A stretch of DNA of 64,000 nt, from assembly GCA_902399975.1 (NCBI GenBank), contig CABOHA010000003.1:1-64000 (forward strand). The letters are read 5' to 3'. The translations under genes were made by a program, and so were the position numbers. Shown in pieces: positions 34,701-43,001 of this stretch. The stretch's first letter is position 1. Every line of letters begins with the position of its first letter. The notes beneath the pieces are model-generated. The model saw nothing but the letters and a program-made list of their open reading frames with translations. It was not told the DNA's origin and searched no databases. The stretch is from Coriobacteriaceae bacterium (GTDB lineage Bacteria > Actinomycetota > Coriobacteriia > Coriobacteriales > Coriobacteriaceae).

Positions 34701-34753
34701 GGCACTAGCAGCGCGGCGGCAGCGGCGCGCGGGTCGGTTGAGGTGGTGGGCAT
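31715..34753 (-). CDS. M16C metalloprotease (presequence protease-like)
   Basis: A 1012-residue zinc peptidase of the M16C (PreP/CYM1) type, which closes around short peptides and degrades them. It has the inverted zinc motif HxxEH (His80-Ile-Leu-Glu83-His84 in FHILEHSVLCGS) near the N-terminus, followed by KEPFVDLIKSSMQTFLNAMTYPDKTIYPVA. A second, catalytically inactive half follows, with KGGAYG near the end. Length fits the family. No signal peptide, so it is cytoplasmic. The start at 34753 has GGAG eight bases upstream; upstream in-frame codons lie in a repeat and were excluded. Confidence 0.92.
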   Translation of the reverse strand: MPTTSTDPRAAAAALLVPGTTCHGFAVERCETVPELDSDAYVLRHTASGARLLYLACDDENKAFAIGFKTPPADSTGVFHILEHSVLCGSAKFPVKEPFVDLIKSSMQTFLNAMTYPDKTIYPVATTNEQDLYNLMDVYLDAVFNPAIYTKPTIFEQEGWHYELDLPESVEGEGDGSAASLREGTLRYNGVVFNEMKGALSDPMSVLDDAVNAALYPDTAYAHESGGDPRAIPALTYEQFLDTHARHYNPSNSYITLYGDLDVDRALAFLDECYLSQPSAASRRMDAAVAAGEDPSTLAPNPLDVQAPVTCEYKRVEMATTPENALVGLGLVLGSALDRKRTIAADILFEALLGSNEAPVKKAILAAGLGGNVVSYTAAESLQPYELIMLQNAQPGVARELRRVFQDACRDLCEHGVPRERLEAIISSNEYDLRQRDYGIADGVAIACDALSTWLYDDDAATLALKYGPVYEELRGELEGSYFEDLLCELVLENDHMALVELVPVDAGAGSEGAEAAELAAKRDAMTDAELADVVKRTAALRAAQEAEDTPEDKATLPRLRVSDIGEARPEPPLVVDTTAPIPCLRHGIPTNRLAYAMQYFDLRCITFEDLPYVTLLCRLLKQLPTREHSAEELDNLLAGKLGFLSFTTEVMTQPDVDGVRPYLLVSAGALSEKIDALASLPREVWSSTLLLDADADRVRDVLTQIRIELEQGFINNGHSAALGRAMSYSSPSAVVREQLSGVDFYLFLRNLLEHFDERLDNLRAKLAELADRIFVADGCLASFTGSDEDFNAYWDAAGDLGLGAGDGAGRDALAVPAPRDRHEAFVIPSDICFAARACDPRRLGIDVTGTWAVAANALSYDYLWNEIRVKGGAYGCGFRAAGERQAAFYTYRDPAIDPSIESVERAGAWLGSFEPDEAAFEGFIVSCVSGMDAPVKPYALTKRRNTTYLAGLDPHAREERRAQMLAATPGELRSLGADVTRIAAASPTCVFGGRDVIAKSNAGFNVIDLLG

Positions 34754-34840
34754 ATGCAGTCTCCTTTGACGCCCCAGCGGGGGCGAATCGAGTCGAATCC
34801 CCGAGAGTATACCCATATGGGGCCTTCGACCAATCTGCCG

Positions 34841-34990
34841 CACGAGCGTGGATTTTCGGACACACGAGCGTGGAAATTCGGACGCCAGCCGAATTACAGT
34901 GGATTTTCGGACGGAATCGGCCTCCAAAAGCCCAAAAACCGTCCAAATATCCACGCTCATTTTTCAACCGTCCAATAATCCACGCTCATG
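34841..34990. repeat. GAGCGTGG palindrome/iteron element, copy 3
   Basis: Half-sites CACGAGCGTGGATTTTCGGA, CACGAGCGTGGAAATTCGGA and a degenerate third on the left; two inverted ones (TCCACGCTCAT) on the right. It lies upstream of the M16C gene. Confidence 0.8.
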
Positions 34991-35001
34991 CATCGCTCGC
35001 G

Positions 35002-35072
35002 TATCTCTCATCTCTCACTCATTTCTAATACGAGAGATAACAGAAAGATGAGAGATAATTACGAGAGATAGC
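35002..35072. repeat. GAGAGATA direct and inverted repeats
   Basis: TATCTCTCAT (35002) is the exact inverse of ATGAGAGATA (35048). Further direct GAGAGATA copies lie at about 35032 and 35063. A GACAGAC-G-GTCTGTC palindrome follows at 35087. Confidence 0.5.
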
Positions 35073-35193
35073 TGAGAGGCAGGCAGACAGACGGTCTGTC
35101 GGGGACATGCATCGCTGCCAGATTGATGCCGCGCACAGAGCGGCTGCACGTTCACCGGCGCCGCCGCATCCGCACCATTTCGCGCACCCTGCG

Positions 35194-35221
35194 CTGCAAC
35201 CCACAGCAAAGCAGGTACAAT
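35194..35221 (+). promoter_or_regulatory. Possible promoter of the PilZ operon
   Basis: TACAAT (35216-35221) as -10 and CTGCAA (35194) as a weak -35, with 16-base spacing. It lies 58 bases before the PilZ start. Confidence 0.35.
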
Positions 35222-35279
35222 AGCCCAATGCGCATCGCGCACGACGATGATATCGGCGCCCGCGACTGGGGGAGACAAC

Positions 35280-35945
35280 ATGGCAGAGCAACAGATAACG
35301 CCGGGGACCAAGCTTCAGGTGGCATTCGACGTGCCCATGGGCCAAAAAACCGACTTTAACATGCTCGCCACGTACAAAGATGACCTGGACGAGGCGTACT
35401 TCCTTATGAGCGCGCCCATGCTCGCCGGCAAACCGCTGCTCATGGACGAAAACCAAAAGCTACTGTTGCAGTACAAAGTAGGCGAGGAGACGTTCGTGCT
35501 CGCCGGCTATCCCGAGGCAGTCGAGAAAAAGAGCATCCGCACCTACTGGAAAATGCGCAAAGTCGCCGAGCAGCGCAGCTTTGTCAAGCGCCGCGACGAG
35601 CGTTTTAAGGTCGCCATGCGCCTGACCTACCAGCGCGATAACGCGCCGACCTCCGAGCCCGAGGACGCCATGACCATCGACGTCTCGGCCGGCGGTCTGG
35701 CTATCTACCTCAACGACTACCCCGATGTGGGCGAGGCCCTGGCCGTACAAATGCCCACGATCCGTCTGCAGGGAGAGCGCCACGAGCTGCCCGAGCAGCT
35801 GGGCATCGTGTGCTGGGTGCGCCGCGCGCCCAAGGGCAGCCTGTACCGCAACGTCTGCGGCCTGCAGTTCCGCTATGCCGACGACATGGAGCGCGAGCTC
35901 GTCAAAGAATACGTCGGCTACATCCGCGCCAAATATAAGATCTGA
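35280..35945 (+). CDS. PilZ-domain c-di-GMP receptor, YcgR-like
   Basis: A 221-residue cytoplasmic protein with a YcgR-like N-terminal domain (about 5-105) and a C-terminal PilZ domain. Both PilZ nucleotide motifs are intact: R-x3-R in KRRDERFKVAM and D-x-S-x2-G in DVSAGGLAI. In motile bacteria such proteins brake flagella. I see no motility gene here; instead the next gene, five bases downstream, encodes a membrane-anchored relative of the SipW-dependent surface proteins. I infer that c-di-GMP controls surface-protein assembly. The ATG follows GGGGGAG. Confidence 0.85.
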   Translation: MAEQQITPGTKLQVAFDVPMGQKTDFNMLATYKDDLDEAYFLMSAPMLAGKPLLMDENQKLLLQYKVGEETFVLAGYPEAVEKKSIRTYWKMRKVAEQRSFVKRRDERFKVAMRLTYQRDNAPTSEPEDAMTIDVSAGGLAIYLNDYPDVGEALAVQMPTIRLQGERHELPEQLGIVCWVRRAPKGSLYRNVCGLQFRYADDMERELVKEYVGYIRAKYKI

Positions 35946-35950
35946 TCGCC

Positions 35951-37072
35951 ATGGCACTGTTCAAGCGTAACGACAATAAAGATCAAGCTGCCGAGGATTT
36001 GGCTGAGGGCATGGCCGAGGGCATGACTGAGGATTTGACCGAGAGTCAGCCCGAGGACACCCCCAGCACAGACCCCGCCCCGCGCAAGCGCTTCGGCAAA
36101 CCCAAACGCAAGCCCAAACCCAAGCGCGACCTGCGCGGCGTGGTGCGCATCGAGGAGCTGGAGCAGGCGCTGGCCGACCAGGACCTCGACGACATCGACC
36201 CCGACGCGGTCGTATCCATGTACATGCCCAAGCGCCGTATGGAGCGCATCGGCACGGCGCTGCTGCGCATGGACAAGTTGCAAAAGGCCCTCGTGGTGCT
36301 GGCGCTTGCCTTTGGCGTGCTGTTCGCCCTGTCGTTTATGCAGGAAAACATGGGCAACTTCACCATCAACCTCAACCGCCTGGAGCTGTTCCGCCGCGGC
36401 GTGGCCATTGCCGACAACGGCGACTTTAACAACGCCACCGCGCGCCTGGCGGCCGACGCCGTGGACAACGGCACCAATATCGCCGCCGACGACCTGCCCG
36501 ACAACCTGGATAACGTCGACGGCAGCCACAACGGCAAAAACTACGTGGCGTACACCTTCTATATCCGTAACGCCGGCAAGACCGATCTGGGCTATAGCGC
36601 CAAGCTCAAGGTGGTCAGCGCCAGCAAGGGCGTGGATAAGGCCGCGCGCGTGCGGGTGTATCGCAACGGCGAGCCCACCACCTACGCGGCTGCCGCGGCC
36701 GACGGCAATCCCGAGCCCAACACCGAGCCGTTTGCGTCCAAAGACGTGGTGACAACTATTAGCCACGCGAACTTCCGCGTGGGCGACGTGGACAAGTACA
36801 CCGTGGTCATTTGGCTGGACGGCGACGACCCGGAGTGCGTGGACAAGATCATCGGCGGCGCGGTGGAGTTTGGCTTTGACTTTGATTCGTCCGAGACCGA
36901 CGATTCAAGCCTGTTCGTTAAGTTCGTGCAGGATATTGCCGACACCCTGACCGGCAACGACCCCATTAGCGCGAGCGGCAACGAGGCGCCCGATTACTAC
37001 AAGGAACACAACGTGACGTGGAGTAACCGCCGCAACCAAAAGAACTCGCCCGTAGGCGACGGGGACAAGTAG
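35951..37072 (+). CDS. Membrane-anchored member of the W-x-(D/E)-G-x-D-x-x-C surface family
   Basis: A 373-residue protein. The acidic N-terminal ~40 residues and a very basic patch (RKRFGKPKRKPKPKRDLR) are cytoplasmic, one membrane helix lies at about 113-133 (KALVVLALAFGVLFALSFM), and the rest is predicted outside. Near the C-terminus YTVVIWLDGDDPECVDK matches the signature of the secreted proteins at 38899, 47225, 48121 and 49960. It lacks their AxYAWF cleavage site, so it probably stays in the membrane as an anchor or assembly base. It forms an operon with the PilZ gene and ends at a strong terminator. Confidence 0.7.
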   Translation: MALFKRNDNKDQAAEDLAEGMAEGMTEDLTESQPEDTPSTDPAPRKRFGKPKRKPKPKRDLRGVVRIEELEQALADQDLDDIDPDAVVSMYMPKRRMERIGTALLRMDKLQKALVVLALAFGVLFALSFMQENMGNFTINLNRLELFRRGVAIADNGDFNNATARLAADAVDNGTNIAADDLPDNLDNVDGSHNGKNYVAYTFYIRNAGKTDLGYSAKLKVVSASKGVDKAARVRVYRNGEPTTYAAAAADGNPEPNTEPFASKDVVTTISHANFRVGDVDKYTVVIWLDGDDPECVDKIIGGAVEFGFDFDSSETDDSSLFVKFVQDIADTLTGNDPISASGNEAPDYYKEHNVTWSNRRNQKNSPVGDGDK

Positions 37073-37080
37073 AACGAACA

Positions 37081-37120
37081 AGCGCCGGGCCGGAATCGAT
37101 TTTCCGGCCCGGCGCTTTTG
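37081..37120. terminator. Bidirectional terminator
   Basis: AGCGCCGGGCCGGAA and its complement form a perfect 15-bp stem with TTTTG on the plus strand. It lies between convergent genes. Confidence 0.85.
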
Positions 37121-37633
37121 TTATGCGGAGGCGTTGTCTTTGGGAGAGGTGACGTCGCCAGCGGCGGCGTCCAGCAGGAACAGTCGCAGCGCGAGTTTGA
37201 TCGCGTAGCCCGGTTTGACCTGCGCCGCGTCACCCGTGCGTTCGCCCAGGTCGCTACAGTAGGCGTAGAGGTCGCGGATGAGGTCCGCGCCCGAGAGCGT
37301 GAACATGTAGCCCGCGTCCGAAAGCGCGTTGGGCGCTGCGGGCAGCCCTGCAGCCTGGCAAAAGCTCGCAAGGTCGGGGCCCATGACGGCCTTGTAGTCG
37401 ATCACGGCGCCACGGTCACGTGCGGCCTGCTCCTGTTCACGGGCGAACGACAGCGCCGCGGCCAGCACAAAGCTGGGCGTGGGCGCGTTGACGTCGTCGG
37501 TGGTGGCGACGAGCTTACCGGCCGCTTGCGTGACCAGCCAGGCGACTTCGCGCTGGCAACGAACGGCCTTGCGCGTCACCGGCTTGATCGATCCGGTAGA
37601 AACGCTTCCCTTGGGTTGATTGGCGGCAGCCAT
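37121..37633 (-). CDS. Conserved-looking protein of unknown function
   Basis: I do not recognise this 170-residue soluble protein. It is Ala-rich and mostly helical, without signal peptide or membrane segment. The start at 37633 follows GGGAGGA. It is transcribed alone, convergent to the PilZ operon. Confidence 0.6.
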   Translation of the reverse strand: MAAANQPKGSVSTGSIKPVTRKAVRCQREVAWLVTQAAGKLVATTDDVNAPTPSFVLAAALSFAREQEQAARDRGAVIDYKAVMGPDLASFCQAAGLPAAPNALSDAGYMFTLSGADLIRDLYAYCSDLGERTGDAAQVKPGYAIKLALRLFLLDAAAGDVTSPKDNASA

Positions 37634-38032
37634 AGAGTCCTCCCGGCAAATAGCCCGCACAAGCAGGCAGAAATTACACGTGCTACATCAGTATAGCGGG
37701 TGGGGAAGGGCTAGGGCGAAGCTCGGCGGAGGGCGAATGTGTGCGTTGGCATGGCGCTGCGGTCGCAAGGCTTAAGAGGGGCTTATGACTGCGCGGGAGA
37801 GAGATCAAATAAGGTAAACGATGTTCACATAGCACCACATACAACCCGAGGTAGACCTATGAATCCGCCGGAATGTAGGCTGCCGAAAACTCATAAGGAA
37901 ATCGTAAGAATTATGGTATTCTCAATTCCATGTCTAAAGGATGGGCAAGCAACATCCAACACGAAAGCGCGGGCTCCCCTTCCGAGCTTCTCGAGGGTCA
38001 TCTGGGATGAATGGGGAAAGAAAGGGGTCCGT

Positions 38033-38815
38033 ATGGATACCAAGGCATTAAAGAAGCAGATGGGCGCCGCCATCGCCATGGTCCTCGTGGCAGCCGTAGC
38101 CCTCGGCTCCGCCACGTTCGCATGGTTTGTGACGAACAATACCGTCAAGGCAACGACGAGCACGATTTCCGCTCAGTCGAACGCGGCGTTTATGACGATT
38201 GCGAATGGCCCGACGGGTGCGAAAGACACCGATGCCACGTCGGCCACTACTGGGGTTGGCACCAAGCCGCTCTTCCCCGCTACCTATGGCGAGGAAACTG
38301 GGGCGAAAAAAGGTATTTGGATGTCCGGTTATGGTAATGAGCTCAATGATGGCGCCCTTAAGGGCAGTTTGTTCGAGTGCAAGGGCGGAGATGCGGACGC
38401 AGGTTCAACTGACGCTGCCATCAAGGGCGGATATGCTCTCGAGCAGGTTTACAATGTCAGCTCAAAGGGCCAGAACCTTTCTAATATTCTTGTCGAAAAG
38501 ATCGAGGGTATTACCGACACTACTCAAGAACCGAGCCTGAAGAAGGCCCTGCGCGTTCTTGTTACTAGTGCCGATGGAAACAAATGGGAGGTATACGGCC
38601 TGAACGCGGCGGGCGATAAATTTGAGACGAAGCTCGCTTCCGATAATTTTGATTCCTATGGCAACGTTACCGCCAATCAAGATACGGTGCTGAAGGTTTA
38701 TCTCTACTATGAGGGTAAGGATGCCAACGTAACCACCGAGAATCTTCAGGACAAAAAACTCACTGCTACCAATGCCGTGACCATTACGTTCACTGCTACT
38801 GCGGACAACAAGTAA
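38033..38815 (+). CDS. SipW-type secreted surface protein (paralogue 1)
   Basis: A 260-residue secreted protein with a short basic N-terminus, one hydrophobic helix (about 10-27) and ATFAWFVTNNTVKATTSTIS, which looks like the TasA/camelysin cleavage region cut by SipW-type signal peptidases. The mature part is rich in Thr, Asn, Asp and Gly. The C-terminal signature is degenerate (VYLYYEGKDANV, no Cys). I chose the ATG at 38033 (site AAAGGGG); an in-frame ATG at 37859 with GAGGT would add 58 residues that relatives lack. The 38-kb leader region (37634-38032) shows no other gene. Confidence 0.75.
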   Translation: MDTKALKKQMGAAIAMVLVAAVALGSATFAWFVTNNTVKATTSTISAQSNAAFMTIANGPTGAKDTDATSATTGVGTKPLFPATYGEETGAKKGIWMSGYGNELNDGALKGSLFECKGGDADAGSTDAAIKGGYALEQVYNVSSKGQNLSNILVEKIEGITDTTQEPSLKKALRVLVTSADGNKWEVYGLNAAGDKFETKLASDNFDSYGNVTANQDTVLKVYLYYEGKDANVTTENLQDKKLTATNAVTITFTATADNK

Positions 38816-38842
38816 TCGCAACTACGATTTATGGCTTGTGAT

Positions 38843-38876
38843 GGGCAGGTTCCCAGCCCGGGATCCTGCCCTTTTC
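38843..38876 (+). terminator. Terminator-like hairpin between the surface-protein genes
   Basis: GGGCAGG pairs with CCTGCCC, followed by TTTTCTT. It would let the first gene be expressed more than the second. Confidence 0.65.
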
Positions 38877-38898
38877 TTAACGAAGGGAGGCGACGGGC

Positions 38899-39849
38899 AT
38901 GCGTGATTCAGTAAAGAGGCTTAAGGTTCAGCTTATCGGGGCGGCGCTGACCGTCGTCGTCTCAGCGGTGGCGCTTTCTGCAACTACCTACGCATGGTTT
39001 GTTACGAATAGTAGAGTTCATGCGACTACCAGCACCATTTCCGCTCAAGCGAATGGCATGGTACTCCAAATCGTTGAGGGTGACACGCCCGACCACGGTT
39101 CCGACACCTCCACGGTTGCTTCTGCAATCGGTCACGAGATTAGCCCGGCATCGACGAACGATGCCAAAAACTGGTACGTTCCCCAAGGCTGGCAGGGCGT
39201 TAAAGTGAGCACCTATCAAATAGTCGACACATCCATTTCTGGTGGGGCTCCCGGCAAGTACGCTATTCAAGGCAACGATTACTATGCATTCACCGCTGCG
39301 AATTACACGCTGTATACCGTGGCGAACACGGGTGTTGCCGACGTGTATTTGGACGCGAGCAGCGGCTCGCCCATTACGATTACGCAGCATGGCGGCACGC
39401 AGAAATGGTTTGATAAAATCAAAGGCAGCCTGCGCGTCGGCATTGTAATCAACGGCGAGCTGCGCGTTGTCTATGCGCCAACTGCTCCCTCGACAATCGA
39501 CACGGGTAACGATGTGATTGCCGTTGCAGGGTGGTCGTGCGTCGACTCTAAATCTCTGAGCAAGGTTGTTGCTCCTACATATTTGCACCTTTCTGGCACT
39601 GATTTGCTCGATCAAAACGGCAATAACTGGGGTGCCACGAAAGCGGGCGAAGTCTACATTAAGCCGAGCGGCAACGCGCAAAAGATCGCTTCGAGCGTCG
39701 ATTACAACGGTACGAACATGAAAGTTGTCGTTTGGATGGAGGGCACCGACAGCGATTGCCAGAATATGTCTGGCCTCGATGTGGGCGAAGGAAGCCCGAC
39801 CTTTGACGTAGCGGTCAGCATGGTCGGCATCGTAGCTGATTCAAAGTAG
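38899..39849 (+). CDS. SipW-type secreted surface protein (paralogue 2)
   Basis: A 316-residue protein with a basic start (MRDSVKRLKVQL), a hydrophobic helix (about 12-30) and TTYAWFVTNSRVHATTSTIS, nearly identical to the same stretch of paralogue 1. The mature part is beta-rich in appearance (many alternating Val/Thr/Tyr). The C-terminal signature is MKVVVWMEGTDSDCQNMSG. A good GAAGGGAGG site precedes the ATG. Clearly a tandem duplicate of the preceding gene with a divergent middle. Confidence 0.78.
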   Translation: MRDSVKRLKVQLIGAALTVVVSAVALSATTYAWFVTNSRVHATTSTISAQANGMVLQIVEGDTPDHGSDTSTVASAIGHEISPASTNDAKNWYVPQGWQGVKVSTYQIVDTSISGGAPGKYAIQGNDYYAFTAANYTLYTVANTGVADVYLDASSGSPITITQHGGTQKWFDKIKGSLRVGIVINGELRVVYAPTAPSTIDTGNDVIAVAGWSCVDSKSLSKVVAPTYLHLSGTDLLDQNGNNWGATKAGEVYIKPSGNAQKIASSVDYNGTNMKVVVWMEGTDSDCQNMSGLDVGEGSPTFDVAVSMVGIVADSK

Positions 39850-39878
39850 TGTAAACGCTGCTAGCAACTTTGATAAAA

Positions 39879-39914
39879 GACGAGGGCCAGTTCAGAATCG
39901 AACTGGCCCTCGTC
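39879..39914. terminator. Bidirectional terminator between surface protein and methyltransferase genes
   Basis: A perfect GACGAGGGCCAGTTC stem with a short loop. T-rich sequence follows on both strands, serving the convergent genes. Confidence 0.85.
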
Positions 39915-39938
39915 TTGTTTATGCCAATAGTGGTTCGG

Positions 39939-41201
39939 CTATAGCCCGTACACTTCAACCATAGCTTCACCAATACGGTGAGGCACGCCGGTAACCAGAG
40001 CGTTACCCATGCAAAAAGCTCGATGGCCATCGGTCATGCCGGTGTCGGTCCAGCCCTTCGGGAATCCTTGGAGCTGATCGAGCTCGTCGGGGACAAGACG
40101 ACGGAAACGACCGTCGGGGCACTCGATAACATGCTTAAAACGGCTGGCTCCCGTGCCACCTTCGCCCGTGAGGATGGTGCGGCTCGGCTTGTCGGTGGCA
40201 TCCGGGAAACTCATGGCTCCCTCGGAATACGTGTATGTAAAGCCCGTCTTTTTGTTGGTGCGCTCCTCGCGCTTGCTGCCCTTAAGGTAACGCCAGTCTG
40301 GAAGCTTTTCGTCAGAGATGTAGAACTGCTCCGGAACATTCGCCTCGTCGACAAGCACATCGCCAAGCACGCGGCGCTCGCCGTGATAGTCCTCGGCGAA
40401 GTCGCAGGTCAGAACATGGCAGTCCTGCATGACACCGGCGTTCTTGAACTGCGAGGTCTTTTGACCAACGCCAAAGCGAGTCGAGTTCTCGTAAGGATCG
40501 GGAAGGACATCAAGCTCCGCCATTTCGTCAGGATAGATGGCGGGGAAGGCCTTCGCCATAACGCCGTTATGCATGCGATCGGCAAGATCGACCTTGCCGG
40601 CGTTCTTCTCGCAGAAGATGTAAACGCGCTTGCGACGCTGGGGAAACCCGTATTCTGCAGAGTTGACTACGCGCCATTCAACGGTGTAATCGAGATCGGC
40701 GAGGCAACTCAAGATGATGGCGAAGTCGCGACCGCGCTGAGAGGCGGGCGACTTGAGCAAGCGGTCAACATTCTCAAAGAGACCGAAGCAGGGCTGCTTC
40801 ATCTCGAGGAAGTGATAGATGTCCCACCACAGGACACCCTTCTTGCCCTCGATGCCGTGCGCTTGATTGAGCGGACGTGCAACAGAGTAGTCCTGGCAAG
40901 GGAAGCCGCCGACGACCATTTGCACGTCGGGAATTTCAATCTCGCCGGTCTCAGCCTGCTCCAAAACCTTATTGATATCTTCGTTGACAACGGAATCTTC
41001 GCCAAAGCGATCCATGTAGCAACGTGCCGCAAACTGGCGGGACTTGGTTCCGGGCGGCTCCCACTGGTTGGCCCAAATGGTATGGAAGGGGCCGGCGGGC
41101 TTCATGTAAAACTCGGGATGACGCGGGTCGGCATAGCCTTCGAGGCCCAGCCGAAATCCGCCGACGCCCGCAAACAGCTCGGCAATGTTGATCTCAGACA
41201 C
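39939..41201 (-). CDS. DNA (cytosine-5-)-methyltransferase
   Basis: A 420-residue C5 methyltransferase with the ordered motifs: I (AELFAGVGGFRLGLEG, about 7-22), IV with catalytic Cys102 (VGGFPCQDYSVARP), VI (GLFENVDRLL, Glu143), VIII (FPQRRKRVYIF), a target-recognition region of about 130 residues, IX and X (GNALVTGVPHRIGEAM). I chose a GTG start at 41201, where the conserved motif I region begins after a weak GGAG; no ATG is suitable. It is divergent from the Sau3AI-like endonuclease gene, making a type II restriction-modification pair that probably recognises GATC. Base composition is visibly more AT-rich than neighbouring genes, suggesting transfer. Confidence 0.92.
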   Translation of the reverse strand: MSEINIAELFAGVGGFRLGLEGYADPRHPEFYMKPAGPFHTIWANQWEPPGTKSRQFAARCYMDRFGEDSVVNEDINKVLEQAETGEIEIPDVQMVVGGFPCQDYSVARPLNQAHGIEGKKGVLWWDIYHFLEMKQPCFGLFENVDRLLKSPASQRGRDFAIILSCLADLDYTVEWRVVNSAEYGFPQRRKRVYIFCEKNAGKVDLADRMHNGVMAKAFPAIYPDEMAELDVLPDPYENSTRFGVGQKTSQFKNAGVMQDCHVLTCDFAEDYHGERRVLGDVLVDEANVPEQFYISDEKLPDWRYLKGSKREERTNKKTGFTYTYSEGAMSFPDATDKPSRTILTGEGGTGASRFKHVIECPDGRFRRLVPDELDQLQGFPKGWTDTGMTDGHRAFCMGNALVTGVPHRIGEAMVEVYGL

Positions 41202-41342
41202 GTTTCTCCAATCGCTGCTGTGTCCGTTTATGGTGCTCACAACAATAACCGATCGAGCGGACAAGATCAAGACCTCAATTTCATGGAGGAATATGCTGCC
41301 CTGAACTACCATGAGGTTAACTGCGACATTCGGAGGTACCCC

Positions 41343-42848
41343 ATGTCCAAGAAGCACCTCGACTTCAAGCGTATGCTTGACGATACCGATTTTTCTGACC
41401 CCTCTAGCATTGAGCGGTATGCTGCCAATCTCGACGGGATGACGTTTCGCGATATTCTCGAGCTCGGTATTGCGCCGGAGGGGGAGAGTGCGCCCAAGGA
41501 CTTTGGGTCTAAGAAGTACAAGGGCGGTATGGGAACCCTGATTGAGGAGCGTTACTTTGGCTACAAGGCCAACAGCGATGATCGGCCGGACTTTCCCGAG
41601 GCAGGCGTCGAACTTAAGGCAACGTGTTTTGACGTGCTCAAGGACGGTCGCAAGTCGGCCGGCGAGCGCCTTGTCTTAACGATGATTCCTTACGACCGCC
41701 CTGTCTCGCTTGACTACGACAACTCGCATCTCAAGACCAAGCTCAGCAATATCCTGCTGATTTACTATGGCCGTGATCGCTCTATCGATAAATACGACCA
41801 GCGTATTGAGCGCGCTGTTATGGTTCGCCTGCCCGAAGAGGACATGAAGATCATTCGCGCTGACTACGAGAAGATCATTTCATACATTCAAGATGGCCGC
41901 GCGGATGAGCTTTCGGAGGGCATGACCACCTACTTGGGCGCCTGCACAAAGGGTGCAACCGAAGCGACGATGTGGGTTGACCAGTACTACGAGTATTTCA
42001 ATACCGATACGGGCGAGATCGAGCGCCGTCGCGCAAAGCGTCGCGCCTTTTCGCTCAAGCGCTCGTATATGGACTATGTCCTCCACGCCTATGTCCTCGG
42101 TGCCCCGCGCGTTGGCGAGAGTATCGTTCAGGCTGGTGACGAGTCCGTTGATTTCGAAAGCTATGTAACTGGACTTATCGAGCGACACTATGGCGAGACC
42201 GATCGCCAGATTGCGGAGCGGTACGGCCTGGAGTATACGGGCAACAAGGCGCAGTGGACGACGCTCGTTTATCGAATGCTCGGCATTAAAAGCAATGCTG
42301 CCGAGGAGTTCGTTAAGGCCGGGATTAACGTCCGTGCTTGTCGCGTTAATAAGAGAGGGCACATCGAGCAGGCAATGTCTTTTCCTCCGTTTGAGTTTAA
42401 GCAGCTAATCAACGAGGATTGGGAAACGTCTTCCTTCCGTGCGCGCCTTGAGACCAACCGTTTCTTCTTTGTCGTGTTCCGTGAGGACCACGAGGGGGAG
42501 TGGCGCCTTGACCGCTGCCTATTCTGGGCAATGCCGGCAAACGAAATCGAAGGCCCCGCAAAGGCCTGCTGGGATGAGACGCGAAAGGTCATTCGCGGGG
42601 GCGTTGAGCTCAGTCCGTATCGGGATGCAAACGGAAAGCTCAAGGTGACCAACAATCTGCCCGGTATGGCGGACAACCCGATTGTCCACGTTCGCCCGCA
42701 TACCTCAAAAGCTGCGTACAGATTCGCCGACGGAACCGAAATTGGCAATATTGCGAAGAACGCCTACGAGTTGCCTGACGGACGCTGGATGACCAGACAA
42801 TCGTTCTGGTTTAACAAAGGCTATCTGGAGCATATCCTGGGGTTGTAG
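41343..42848 (+). CDS. Type II restriction endonuclease, Sau3AI/MutH-like
   Basis: A 501-residue endonuclease. The N-terminal domain has the MutH/Sau3AI active site: GGMGTLIEERYFGYK with Glu69, then Asp83 and Glu90-x-Lys92 in PDFPEAGVELKATCF (the D-x6-E-x-K spacing of MutH). The C-terminal half should be the second, catalytically inactive MutH-like domain, as in Sau3AI. Such enzymes cut at GATC. The ATG at 41343 follows a strong CGGAGGT. It is divergent from the methyltransferase over 141 bp, where control of both genes would lie. Recognition of GATC is inference from the family. Confidence 0.85.
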   Translation: MSKKHLDFKRMLDDTDFSDPSSIERYAANLDGMTFRDILELGIAPEGESAPKDFGSKKYKGGMGTLIEERYFGYKANSDDRPDFPEAGVELKATCFDVLKDGRKSAGERLVLTMIPYDRPVSLDYDNSHLKTKLSNILLIYYGRDRSIDKYDQRIERAVMVRLPEEDMKIIRADYEKIISYIQDGRADELSEGMTTYLGACTKGATEATMWVDQYYEYFNTDTGEIERRRAKRRAFSLKRSYMDYVLHAYVLGAPRVGESIVQAGDESVDFESYVTGLIERHYGETDRQIAERYGLEYTGNKAQWTTLVYRMLGIKSNAAEEFVKAGINVRACRVNKRGHIEQAMSFPPFEFKQLINEDWETSSFRARLETNRFFFVVFREDHEGEWRLDRCLFWAMPANEIEGPAKACWDETRKVIRGGVELSPYRDANGKLKVTNNLPGMADNPIVHVRPHTSKAAYRFADGTEIGNIAKNAYELPDGRWMTRQSFWFNKGYLEHILGL

Positions 42849-43001
42849 CGATTTCGCATTGCATTCTCGGTAGCGTTCCGTTTATGGCGTTGATATTGCA
42901 GATTGCAGTTCCGCCCCGCCATCACCTATGACGAGGTGGAACCGTAGCTTCGATGGCCCAATTGCCAGTCAACAAAATCAAGTGGTTCGACATGCAGTGC
43001 G

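Noticed and set aside
34754..34960. Upstream extension of the M16C protease
   Set aside because: Encoded within the GAGCGTGG repeat; the family start matches the ATG at 34753.
37859..38032. Upstream ATG with GAGGT as start of the surface protein at 38033
   Set aside because: Would add 58 residues before the signal helix that the paralogues lack.
39978..41342. An N-terminal extension of the endonuclease frame antisense to the methyltransferase
   Set aside because: The strong ribosome site at 41333 and family start indicate 41343; the extension overlaps the methyltransferase entirely.
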